A stretch of DNA of 64,000 bases, from positions 152,481 to 216,480 of the forward strand of contig JAEEVN010000001.1 of assembly GCA_016290885.1 (NCBI GenBank), read 5' to 3'. Of the stretch, positions 16,848-25,248 are shown piece by piece. Each line of letters opens with the position of its first letter. Position 1 is the first letter of the stretch. Source of the stretch: Caryophanales bacterium. GTDB lineage: Bacteria > Bacillota_I > Bacilli_A > RF39 > UBA660. The notes beneath the pieces are model-generated. The model was not told the DNA's origin, did no database searches, and saw only the letters and a program-made list of their open reading frames with translations. The translations under genes were made by a program, and so were the position numbers.

Positions 16848-17873
16848 TTATTTTACTTTATATCTATATATTAAGCTTAAAACTGTAAAATAAGGTTTAA
16901 TAAAGTCTTTTTTCTTTGTTTTTTTAATAAAACCATATAGTTTTTTATCATTATTTAATAGTTTATTAAATATTCTTTTAATAAACCCATTAATATATTT
17001 ATTTTCTTCATATGTCTTAAATATTTTACTAGATTCTAATAAATATTCTTTTAATAATTCTTTATTTTCTTCTAAAGATTTATCATTTTTTATTACTTTA
17101 GTAGTTCCTGTTAAAAACGCATTAGTAAATAACATTGATTCAATTAATAATCTATGATCTTTCTTTTCATTTTTATATAAATCAAGAACTATTTTAGCAG
17201 CATCTAAATATACTTTATGTTTTTCTCCAAGTGAATTAATTAATGATCCATCTACTTGATAATAATAATATAATACATCTTTAATTAATACATAATTATT
17301 TGCTCTTAATTTTAATTCGTGTTCGAATACTAAATCTTCATATCTTCTTAATTCTTCATTAAATGATAAACCTTTAATTAATTTAGTATCAATTAGTTTA
17401 CCTGTTACATATGAAGCTTTTGTTATCATATCTTTATTATCTTTATTACCTAGAACTAAATCTTTTTTTAAAGGTTTATGCTCTAAGAAAGTTTTATTCT
17501 TATATATTATTAGATGATAACTATCTAATAAATCAGAATCATATTTAACAGCTTTTTTTACCATTATTTCAATAGCATTTTTTGAGATACTATCATCTGC
17601 ATCCATAAAGAATACATAATCCCCTGAAACAGATCTTAAACCTATATTTCTAGTTCTACTAACACCTTGATTAACTTCGCTATAAAATGGTTTTATTCTT
17701 GTATCTTTTAATGCATATTTCTTTATTATTTCTTTAGAATCATCTGTAGAGCAGTCATCTATTAGAATTATTTCTAAGTTTTCATAACTTTGATTTAATA
17801 TACTTTTAATTGATCTAGATAAATACTTTGATGCATTATAAATGGGTACTATAATACTTACTTTCTTATTCAA
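16848..17873 (-). CDS. Family 2 glycosyltransferase
   Basis: A 341-aa GT-A enzyme. The N-terminal domain has SIIVPIYNASKYLSRSIKSIL, the nucleotide-sugar site IDDCSTDDS, the NQGVSRTRNIGLRSVSGDYVFFMDADDS block with a DxD and the later ELRRYEDLVFE acidic motif. The C-terminal third is Lys-rich and helical. It probably adds a sugar to a wall, teichoic or capsular glycan on the cytoplasmic face of the membrane; donor and acceptor cannot be read. The start overlaps the end of trpS by 8 bases. Confidence 0.9.
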   Translation of the reverse strand: MNKKVSIIVPIYNASKYLSRSIKSILNQSYENLEIILIDDCSTDDSKEIIKKYALKDTRIKPFYSEVNQGVSRTRNIGLRSVSGDYVFFMDADDSISKNAIEIMVKKAVKYDSDLLDSYHLIIYKNKTFLEHKPLKKDLVLGNKDNKDMITKASYVTGKLIDTKLIKGLSFNEELRRYEDLVFEHELKLRANNYVLIKDVLYYYYQVDGSLINSLGEKHKVYLDAAKIVLDLYKNEKKDHRLLIESMLFTNAFLTGTTKVIKNDKSLEENKELLKEYLLESSKIFKTYEENKYINGFIKRIFNKLLNNDKKLYGFIKKTKKKDFIKPYFTVLSLIYRYKVK

Positions 17874-18906
17874 AATAATCTATACCTATCGCTTTCTTAA
17901 CTTCATTTAATGTTTTTGAAGCATCTTTCTTAGCTTCTTCAGTACCCTTTTTTAAAATATCTTTTACTAAATCAATGTTTTCTTCATAATATTTTCTTTT
18001 TTCTCTAATTGGAGTTAATATTTCTTCAATTACATTGTATAAAACATTTTTAATTGCTACATCACCAAGTCCACCTTGTTGATATTTAGATTTCATTTCA
18101 GAAAGTGAATTAAATTCACTATATTTTTTTATTTGTTCATCAGTTGCAAATACATCTAAATATAGGAATACCATATTTCCTTCTACTTTACCTGGATCTT
18201 CTACTTTTAAATGATCTGGATCAGTATACATACTCATTACTTTTTTCTTAACTGTTTCTGAATCATCTTTTAGATATATACAATTACCTAGAGATTTACT
18301 CATCTTAGCATTACCATCAAGCCCAGGTAATCTTTGAGATATTTCATCTTCATTTAAATAACCTTCACATCTAGTTAAAGTATCTCCATAGATTCTATTA
18401 AATGTATCTACTATTTCATTTGTTTGTTCAAGAAGTGGCATTTGGTCATTACCTACTGGTATTACATTAGCATGAAATGCAGTTATATCTGCAGCTTGAC
18501 TTACTGGATAATTTAAGAATCCAGATGGTACAGATGTTTCAAAACCTCTTTGTTTAATTTCAGTTTTAATAGTTGGATTTCTTTGTAATCTGGATACTGT
18601 AACTAAATTCATATAATAATATGTTAAAGTAGTTAATTCATCTACTCCAGATTGAATAAATATACAAACTTTACTAGGATCTATTCCTACTGATAAATAA
18701 TCTATTGCTACTTCAAAAAGATTATCTTGTATCTTTTTAGGATTATCAAAATTATCTGTTAAAGCTTGTGAATCTGCAATCATGACATACATTTTGTCAT
18801 AATCACCATTATTTTGTAATTTAACTCTATTTCTTAAAGATCCAATATAATGACCAATATGAAGTGGTCCAGTTGGTCTATCTCCTGTTAAAATTATTTT
18901 TCCCAT
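17866..18906 (-). CDS. trpS: Tryptophanyl-tRNA synthetase
   Basis: A 346-aa class I synthetase. HIGH-type motif in TGPLHIGHYIGSLRN (residues about 10-24) and KMSKS in NAKMSKSLGN. It charges tRNA-Trp. The ATG at 18906 follows AGGAG by 8 bases; the longer frame to 18936 runs into trmD. It is unusual to find trpS inside the rimM-trmD block. No T-box precedes it, so charging-dependent control is not evident. Confidence 0.96.
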   Translation of the reverse strand: MGKIILTGDRPTGPLHIGHYIGSLRNRVKLQNNGDYDKMYVMIADSQALTDNFDNPKKIQDNLFEVAIDYLSVGIDPSKVCIFIQSGVDELTTLTYYYMNLVTVSRLQRNPTIKTEIKQRGFETSVPSGFLNYPVSQAADITAFHANVIPVGNDQMPLLEQTNEIVDTFNRIYGDTLTRCEGYLNEDEISQRLPGLDGNAKMSKSLGNCIYLKDDSETVKKKVMSMYTDPDHLKVEDPGKVEGNMVFLYLDVFATDEQIKKYSEFNSLSEMKSKYQQGGLGDVAIKNVLYNVIEEILTPIREKRKYYEENIDLVKDILKKGTEEAKKDASKTLNEVKKAIGIDYFE

Positions 18907-18907
18907 A

Positions 18908-20014
18908 TTATCTTCTCCTTCTATTCTTATTTTCATAATTTACTACATCTATTTTTTTCATTTCTTTCATTGCTATTTCACTCTTAAAAGCATCTAATTT
19001 AAATGATAATAATGCTATATATTCATCATCTAAATATTTACTATAAAATGAAAATATTAAACTTTGAATTCTTTCTATTTCTCCAAGTACAAAACTACCT
19101 GCTTCATCATCAGATTCATCATTAAGTACTATTTCTATTTTACTAAATAAATCTTTTAATTTCTTTTCTAAACTTTTTTTAGCAATAGTTTTTACAAAAC
19201 TAGGATCTAATAATAAAACTTTATTTACTGTAAATAATTCTCTTCTTTTAGGGCTAAATTCATAAGCACCATCTAATTTAATATCTTTAGCTTCATTTAC
19301 TCCTTGATAGTCATATATACCATATTTACTTATTTCTTTTCTAAAAGTAGGTTTAATTAAATCTGGTCTTTTTTCCCTAGTCTTTTTAATTGCTTCTTCT
19401 TTTCTCCATTTATCTATCTTTTTATGATCCCCAGATAGAAGTACATCTGGAACTTTCATACCTCTATATTCTCTTGGCTTAGTAAATGTTGGATAATCAA
19501 GTAAATCATCACTAAAACTATCATTAGTTCTACTACCTTCATCAATTACTCCATCAACTAGTCTAGATACAGAATCCATAAGTACCATTGATGGTAATTC
19601 TCCACCAGTTAAAACATAATCTCCTATACTTATTTCTTCATCTACTATAGATATAATTCTTTCATCAAATCCTTCGTAATGACCACATATAATAAGTATA
19701 TCTTTTTCTTTACTTAATTCTTCTGCTTTCTTTTGATTAAATGTTTCTCCTTGAGGAGTCATCATAATTACTTTAGTATTCTTCTTTTTTAAATCATCAA
19801 CTGCTTTAAATACTGGATCACACATAAGTACCATTCCTGATCCTCCACCATATGGAGTATCATCCACTTGATTATGTTTAAGTGAGGAATAATCTCTTAA
19901 ATTAGTAATATCTATCTTTATTTTTTTATCATCAATTGCTCTTTTGATAATTGATTCTTCTTTAAAACCATTAAACATTTCTGGAAATAAAGTTAATACA
20001 TTAAACTTAAGCAT
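18908..20014 (-). CDS. trmD: tRNA (guanine-N1)-methyltransferase TrmD with C-terminal extension
   Basis: Residues 1-222 are TrmD, the SPOUT enzyme that makes m1G37. The trefoil-knot blocks are DDTPYGGGSGMVLM (51-64), IICGHYEGFDERI (108-120) and IGDYVLTGGELPSMVLMD (130-147). Bacillus TrmD is about 243 aa; this one is 368. The extra ~145 residues (from about 223) are helical and Lys/Glu-rich (SPKRRELFTVNKVLLLDP, then long amphipathic stretches) ending in a basic NKNRRRR tail. The extension is in frame and uninterrupted. The ATG overlaps the rimM stop (TAATG). Confidence 0.94.
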   Translation of the reverse strand: MLKFNVLTLFPEMFNGFKEESIIKRAIDDKKIKIDITNLRDYSSLKHNQVDDTPYGGGSGMVLMCDPVFKAVDDLKKKNTKVIMMTPQGETFNQKKAEELSKEKDILIICGHYEGFDERIISIVDEEISIGDYVLTGGELPSMVLMDSVSRLVDGVIDEGSRTNDSFSDDLLDYPTFTKPREYRGMKVPDVLLSGDHKKIDKWRKEEAIKKTREKRPDLIKPTFRKEISKYGIYDYQGVNEAKDIKLDGAYEFSPKRRELFTVNKVLLLDPSFVKTIAKKSLEKKLKDLFSKIEIVLNDESDDEAGSFVLGEIERIQSLIFSFYSKYLDDEYIALLSFKLDAFKSEIAMKEMKKIDVVNYENKNRRRR

Positions 20015-20484
20015 TATATTAGCCCCCCAACGTCTTTAACATATATAGTGTTATCTTCTATCTTTAAGATAAATTCTTTTACATATGGAATTAATATATC
20101 ATTTACTCTTAATATATCATTAGCTTTCATATGCATAACATCTGTAACAACACCAATATCTTTAGTACCAACCACTACTTTATATCCTATTAAATTATCT
20201 ATATAAATTTCTCCATCTAAATCTAGATCTTCTTCATTTATATAAACTTCTTTACCTTTATATTTTAAAACTAAATTAATATCATTTAAATCATTAAAAG
20301 TTACCATATCAAATATCTTATGATGTCTATAACTATTAACAATTAATTCTTCTTTATCTTTACCAATATAAAATTTAAAATCTTTTTTAAATACTTTATC
20401 TTTGTATTTAAAATCAGATAAAATTCTTAATTCACCTTTAATACCATGTGTATTAACAATTTTACCTATATTAATAAATTTCAT
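20014..20484 (-). CDS. rimM: Ribosome maturation factor RimM
   Basis: A 156-aa RimM, slightly shorter than usual (about 165-175). The N-terminal barrel has NIGKIVNTHGIKGELRIL, and the C-terminal PRC-barrel has YIDNLIGYKVV and DILRVNDILIPYVKEFIL. It aids 16S rRNA processing and 30S head maturation by binding S19. Translationally coupled to trmD and preceded by an rRNA methyltransferase gene. Confidence 0.94.
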   Translation of the reverse strand: MKFINIGKIVNTHGIKGELRILSDFKYKDKVFKKDFKFYIGKDKEELIVNSYRHHKIFDMVTFNDLNDINLVLKYKGKEVYINEEDLDLDGEIYIDNLIGYKVVVGTKDIGVVTDVMHMKANDILRVNDILIPYVKEFILKIEDNTIYVKDVGGLI

Positions 20485-20492
20485 ATTATCAC

Positions 20493-21212
20493 CTACTTAT
20501 TTAATTCATATAAAATAATTGAACCTGAAACTGCTACATTTAAACTTTCACATTTTTCATTCATTTTAATATAAATATTTTTATCTACTAAGGCATTAAT
20601 TTCGTTACTTATGCCATTTCCTTCATTACCTAGTATTATAGCATATTTATCAGTATTTTTAACATCTTTTACATCTATTCCATTAATAACATTAGTACCA
20701 TAAATAGTATAATTATTATCTTTTAATAATTTAATAGTATTTTTTAAATCATCACGAATAATATTTATATTAAATATCATACCTTGAGTACTTCTTATTA
20801 CTTTAGAATTATATAAATCTACTGTTTCTTTGCTAAGTACTAAATTATTAATATTAAATGCTACACAAGATCTAATAATTGTGCCTAAATTACCTGGATC
20901 TTGTACACCATCAAGTATAACTACATTTTTAGATAAATCTAAGTTCGTAGAAAGTTTTTTACATACTCCGATAACTTTAGTATTATTAAGTTCACTTATA
21001 CTTTTTATCACTTTATCTGATACTAGTAACTTTTCCACATCAAAATCATAAGTATCTTCAGTTAAAATAAGTTTTTTTAAATATCCTGCTTTATATGCTT
21101 CTTTAACAAGATGATCTCCCTCAACTAAGAATAAATTAGATTCATCTCTATATTTTTTATCATTTAATTTTCTAATTTCTTTTATTTGTTCATTATTAAT
21201 TGATTCAATCAT
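20493..21212 (-). CDS. TrmH/SpoU family RNA 2'-O-methyltransferase (RlmB-like)
   Basis: A 239-aa SPOUT methyltransferase. An N-terminal substrate-binding domain (FLVEGDHLVKEA) is followed by the three SpoU motifs: VILDGVQDPGNLGTIIRSC, YAIILGNEGNGIS and IKMNEKCESLNVAVSGSIIL. It methylates a ribose 2'-OH in rRNA or tRNA; the exact target cannot be read. The ATG overlaps the YgjP-like gene by 4 bases. Confidence 0.92.
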   Translation of the reverse strand: MIESINNEQIKEIRKLNDKKYRDESNLFLVEGDHLVKEAYKAGYLKKLILTEDTYDFDVEKLLVSDKVIKSISELNNTKVIGVCKKLSTNLDLSKNVVILDGVQDPGNLGTIIRSCVAFNINNLVLSKETVDLYNSKVIRSTQGMIFNINIIRDDLKNTIKLLKDNNYTIYGTNVINGIDVKDVKNTDKYAIILGNEGNGISNEINALVDKNIYIKMNEKCESLNVAVSGSIILYELNK

Positions 21213-21844
21213 TCTTGTAATTCCTTTCTTAGTCTTTTATAATTAGGTTCATTTTCTTCGACTAATTTCCAAAATCCTTTACCATGATTATGATGAATAA
21301 AATGAGCTAATTCATGTACTATTACATAGTCTAAATACTTTGGATCTTTATATATTAATTCACTATTTAATGTAACTTTTTTAAGTCTTGAATTATTAAC
21401 ACCCCATCTTGTTGTCATCTTCCTAATACATAGTTTAGGAAATGGGATATCCACAGTGAATCTATTATATACATCATTTAGATGTTTTTCAAATATTTTT
21501 TTGGTTGCTTTTTTATACCATTTTTCTATATCAGATTTATTTTTTACATATAAAGTTTTACCATCAAAAGATGTTCTTTTTATATTTTTATTTATTTCAA
21601 TACTTATTTCTTCCCCAAGAATATAATTTTTTTCTTTTTTATCTATTCTTTTACCCATTTTATCTATTTGTTTTTCTATAAATGGGATATTGTCTTTAAT
21701 TAGTTTTTCTATCATAAAATTAGGAGTTAAATAAGAAGTAGTTACATATATATTTAAATCTTCTTTAACTCTTAAATAAGTGTTTTTATTATTTTTTCTT
21801 TCAATGATTACATCATATGTAATACCATCCAATGTTATTTGCAT
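21209..21844 (-). CDS. YgjP-like (M48-type) metallopeptidase domain protein
   Basis: A 211-aa protein of the YgjP/DUF45 family. The zinc motif VHELAHFIHHNHGKGFW at 176-192 gives HExxH and a downstream His. RWGVNNSRLKKVTLNSELI is the conserved block before it. Family members are probable zinc peptidases of unknown substrate, often next to translation or restriction genes. The start at 21844 is preceded by GGTGG; an in-frame TTG at 21856 is less likely. First gene of the rlmB-rimM-trmD-trpS operon. Confidence 0.88.
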   Translation of the reverse strand: MQITLDGITYDVIIERKNNKNTYLRVKEDLNIYVTTSYLTPNFMIEKLIKDNIPFIEKQIDKMGKRIDKKEKNYILGEEISIEINKNIKRTSFDGKTLYVKNKSDIEKWYKKATKKIFEKHLNDVYNRFTVDIPFPKLCIRKMTTRWGVNNSRLKKVTLNSELIYKDPKYLDYVIVHELAHFIHHNHGKGFWKLVEENEPNYKRLRKELQE

Positions 21845-21860
21845 GTAAACCACCAATATA

Positions 21861-21869
21861 ATTATATCA
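21861..21869 (-). promoter_or_regulatory. Extended -10 promoter of the YgjP-rlmB-rimM-trmD operon
   Basis: Minus strand TGATATAAT, directly after the T-tract of the terminator at 21876-21905; no good -35. Confidence 0.5.
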
Positions 21870-21875
21870 TTAAAA

Positions 21876-21905
21876 TTAAAAAAATAATGGTTTTCCCATT
21901 ATTTT
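21876..21905 (-). terminator. Intrinsic terminator of the 241-aa gene
   Basis: Stem AAAATAATGG/CCATTATTTT with a 5-base loop, then T-rich on the minus strand. Confidence 0.8.
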
Positions 21906-21907
21906 AT

Positions 21908-22633
21908 TTACATTGTATATTTCTTTATTTTAGCATGTGCTTGCTTTTTTACTGCTTCATATACTGCTTCTTGATCATAATATTCTTTATTCTTTTTTCC
22001 ATAGAAACTATAATTACCATCTTCTAGGAAATTAGCTGGTATTAAAGAATATTCAGGTTTTATTGTATTAAAACCATCTCTACCATAAACAAGTAATATA
22101 TCTCCATATCTGTATAGAGTTAAAATATCATCACATTCTGGTATAGAGAATTCATTTTGCATATAAAAGCACATTCCATTAAGTGGTTTTGTTCTTTTAA
22201 AGTTTTTACCAACATATTCACCTTGTTGTAAGAAGGATCTAAGACTAATAAATTCTTTATTTAATTCATCCATAGAACTAAATGCTTTAGATGCTATACC
22301 TCTTTGTACAACATCTGCAAATTCTAGTGTAATGCATTTGCCATTACCATTTTTTGGAAATATACCATCATTTATAGTACTAATCCAAAAATCTTTACAA
22401 CCATAATAATCTTTTGTTCCTATATCTCTAACGAATGATCTAAACATCTCTTTTACTCCTGCTACGACTTGTTCACTAGAATCATGTCCTGTAGCATCTT
22501 TAAGATAATTTTTAAAGTCATCATCATGTTTTGGATCTAATAATTCTTCATAAAATTGTTTATCTTTTTCAGAAACTGTATATACGAACGGTCCTCTTTT
22601 AATATATATGTCCCCAGTCAGTACTGTTCCCAT
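21908..22633 (-). CDS. Hypothetical protein
   Basis: A 241-aa soluble protein without signal peptide, membrane segment or motif I recognise. It begins MGTVLTGDIYIKRGPFVYTVSEKDKQ in part and contains several Cys and aromatic residues mid-protein (NGMCFYMQNEFSIPECDD) with a basic C-terminus. It stands alone between two terminators, with its own weak -10 (TATGCTAGAAT) upstream. Function unknown. Confidence 0.65.
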   Translation of the reverse strand: MGTVLTGDIYIKRGPFVYTVSEKDKQFYEELLDPKHDDDFKNYLKDATGHDSSEQVVAGVKEMFRSFVRDIGTKDYYGCKDFWISTINDGIFPKNGNGKCITLEFADVVQRGIASKAFSSMDELNKEFISLRSFLQQGEYVGKNFKRTKPLNGMCFYMQNEFSIPECDDILTLYRYGDILLVYGRDGFNTIKPEYSLIPANFLEDGNYSFYGKKNKEYYDQEAVYEAVKKQAHAKIKKYTM

Positions 22634-22672
22634 AATCTCACCTCAATTGTGAATTATTCTAGCATAAAGATA

Positions 22673-22703
22673 TAAAAAAAGCAAAATATTCCTATTTTGC
22701 TTT
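22673..22703 (-). terminator. Intrinsic terminator of parC
   Basis: 11-bp stem AAAGCAAAATA/TATTTTGCTTT with a 4-base loop and seven T residues on the minus strand. Confidence 0.88.
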
Positions 22704-25248
22704 AAAATTTAAAATCATCTAAGAAATCATCTATTGTAAGTATTTCTTCATCTATTTCTTTTAGACTAACTTCTTTTTTAGGTTCTTCAATTGTTTCTAT
22801 TATTTCTACTTCTTTAATGTCATCTTTATTACCTAATTCTGTAGGAATAAATGTTTTAACTACTCTAACATTAGAAATTGATGAACCAGTTGAATATCTA
22901 TCTGCGATAGGTATTTCAGCATTCTTAAAGATATTAATACCTTTTAAATTAATTACCCCTATTTTATCTTTAGTATTAGTAATATAAGAACTAATTAATT
23001 TATGTGGATTAGTTTTAACTAATCTAACTAATAATAATCCTTTTCTTGCTCTAGAACTCTTTTCTAGTTCAGATAGTTTAACTCTTTTTGCAGTATTCTT
23101 ATCAGTAAATACAGTCATGTATTCAGAATCTTTATTAAATATTTCTGCACTTACTACATAATCATTATCAAGTTTAATAGATTTAACACCTGATGCTTTT
23201 AAACCTACTACAGGTATTTCATTTGCACTATACCATAAACCATATCCATTATTTGTAGCAATAAATACTTCTGATTCACTTGATGATGTAACAGATACTA
23301 TTTCATCATCATATTTAAGTTTCATACATACTATTGGTTTATTATATCTCATTGCTTTAAATTCTGATAATAATGTTCTCTTTACCATACCCATTTTACT
23401 AAATATAGTAATTACTTCTTTACTTTCAAAGTCATAAACAGGTTTAGCATAAACTACTTTTTCATCATCTTTAATGGTTACTATATTACTAATATGTTTA
23501 CCCATTTCTTTCCATTTCATATCTGGTAAGTTATAAACAGGTACATATAAATAATTACCTTTATTAGTAAATACAAGTAATGTATCAAGAGTATTCATTT
23601 CATAAAGACCTACTAAGTAATCATTATCTTTTAAAGTAATATCTTCATCATTAGATGATGTATAACTTCTCTTACTTGTTCTCTTTACATAACCTTCACT
23701 TGTTATAGAAACAATAACATCTTCCTTAGGTATTAATGCTTCTTGATCTATTTTTATTTCAGTTATTTCATCTTTTATTTCTGTTTTTCTATCTTCAGCA
23801 TATTCTTTCTTGATTTCAAGTAATTCTTTCTTAATTTGTTTCATTAATTTCTTTTCATCAGAAAGTAATTCTTCAAGGCCTTGAATTATTTTACTTAAAT
23901 TAGCAAGTTCTTCTTCTAGTTGTGTAACATCTGTATTAGTTAATCTATATAATTGTAATCTTACAATTGCATCTGCTTGTTCGAAAGTAAAATCAAATTC
24001 TTTTACTAAGTTCTCTGTAGCATCTGCTCTATTTTTAGATGCTCTAATTACTCTAATTACTTCATCAAGAATAGATATAGCTTTTATTAAACCTTCCACT
24101 ATATGGAATCTAGCTTTAGCATGATCTAAATCAAATCTACTTCTTCTAGTGATTACTTCTTTTTGGTGTACTATATAAGCATCAATTATATCTAAGATAC
24201 CAACTTGCATTGGTCTTTTATTTACTATTGCAATCATGTTATAAGAATAACTTATTTGCATATCAGTATTCTTTAATAAATAATTAACTATTAGATTAGT
24301 ATCTGCTTCTTTTTTAAGATCAATTGTAATAATTAATTCTCCTCTTGAAGAAGAATCTATTACTTCAACTATTCCTTCTATTTTCTTTTCTATTCTAATA
24401 TCATTAATTCTTTTTACTAAAGCTGCTTTATTAACTTCATATGGTATTTCAGTAATAATGATTTGGTTCTTACCTTTTTCATTATTAATAGTATATTTAG
24501 ATTTTATTACTATTTTACCTTTACCAGTTTCAAAAGCTTCTCTTATACCATCTTTACCTTCAACTACTCCACCAGTTGGAAAATCTGGACCTTGTACTAT
24601 TTCTAATACTTCATCTAAAGTACATTTAGGTTTATCTATTCTAAGAACAGTTGCATCAATTATTTCACCTAAGTTATGTGGTGGAATATCTGTTGCATAA
24701 CCTGCAGAAATTCCTGTAGTACCATTAACTAGTAAATTAGGGAATCTACAAGGTAATACTGTTGGTTCTTCTTCAGTATCATCATAGTTTGGAGCCATTT
24801 CTACAGTATCTTTTTCAATGTCTCTTAACATTTCACCAGCTATTTTAGAAAGTCTTACTTCAGTATAACGCATTGCTGCTGCGCCATCACCGTCCATTGA
24901 TCCATTGTTACCATGCATATCTACATATGGAGTAAGCATTTTCCAATCTTGGCTCATTCTTACCATTGCATCATATATTGAAGAATCTCCATGTGGATGG
25001 TATTTACCCATGATATCACCAACTGCTCTAGCTGATTTTCTATATTTATTATCATAAGTATTTTTGCCTTTATACATTCCATAAAGAATTCTTCTTTGAA
25101 CAGGTTTTAAACCATCTCTTACATCTGGAATTGCTCTATCAGTTATTATCTCTTTAGCATATCTTCCAAATCTTTCCCCCATGATTTCTTCTAAGGCATA
25201 GTCATGAATCTTTTGTAATATCTCTTTTGTTTCCTTACTTCTTGCCAT
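22702..25248 (-). CDS. parC: DNA topoisomerase IV subunit A
   Basis: An 848-aa type IIA topoisomerase A subunit that decatenates replicated chromosomes with ParE. AAMRYTEVRLS places the active-site Tyr at about 128; the quinolone-determining segment reads HPHGDSSIYDAM. I call ParC rather than GyrA because no GyrA box (QRRGGKG type) is seen in the C-terminal propeller and because parE lies directly upstream. The start at 25248 has AGGTGATT upstream; the gene overlaps the end of parE by 14 bases. Confidence 0.92.
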   Translation of the reverse strand: MARSKETKEILQKIHDYALEEIMGERFGRYAKEIITDRAIPDVRDGLKPVQRRILYGMYKGKNTYDNKYRKSARAVGDIMGKYHPHGDSSIYDAMVRMSQDWKMLTPYVDMHGNNGSMDGDGAAAMRYTEVRLSKIAGEMLRDIEKDTVEMAPNYDDTEEEPTVLPCRFPNLLVNGTTGISAGYATDIPPHNLGEIIDATVLRIDKPKCTLDEVLEIVQGPDFPTGGVVEGKDGIREAFETGKGKIVIKSKYTINNEKGKNQIIITEIPYEVNKAALVKRINDIRIEKKIEGIVEVIDSSSRGELIITIDLKKEADTNLIVNYLLKNTDMQISYSYNMIAIVNKRPMQVGILDIIDAYIVHQKEVITRRSRFDLDHAKARFHIVEGLIKAISILDEVIRVIRASKNRADATENLVKEFDFTFEQADAIVRLQLYRLTNTDVTQLEEELANLSKIIQGLEELLSDEKKLMKQIKKELLEIKKEYAEDRKTEIKDEITEIKIDQEALIPKEDVIVSITSEGYVKRTSKRSYTSSNDEDITLKDNDYLVGLYEMNTLDTLLVFTNKGNYLYVPVYNLPDMKWKEMGKHISNIVTIKDDEKVVYAKPVYDFESKEVITIFSKMGMVKRTLLSEFKAMRYNKPIVCMKLKYDDEIVSVTSSSESEVFIATNNGYGLWYSANEIPVVGLKASGVKSIKLDNDYVVSAEIFNKDSEYMTVFTDKNTAKRVKLSELEKSSRARKGLLLVRLVKTNPHKLISSYITNTKDKIGVINLKGINIFKNAEIPIADRYSTGSSISNVRVVKTFIPTELGNKDDIKEVEIIETIEEPKKEVSLKEIDEEILTIDDFLDDFKF

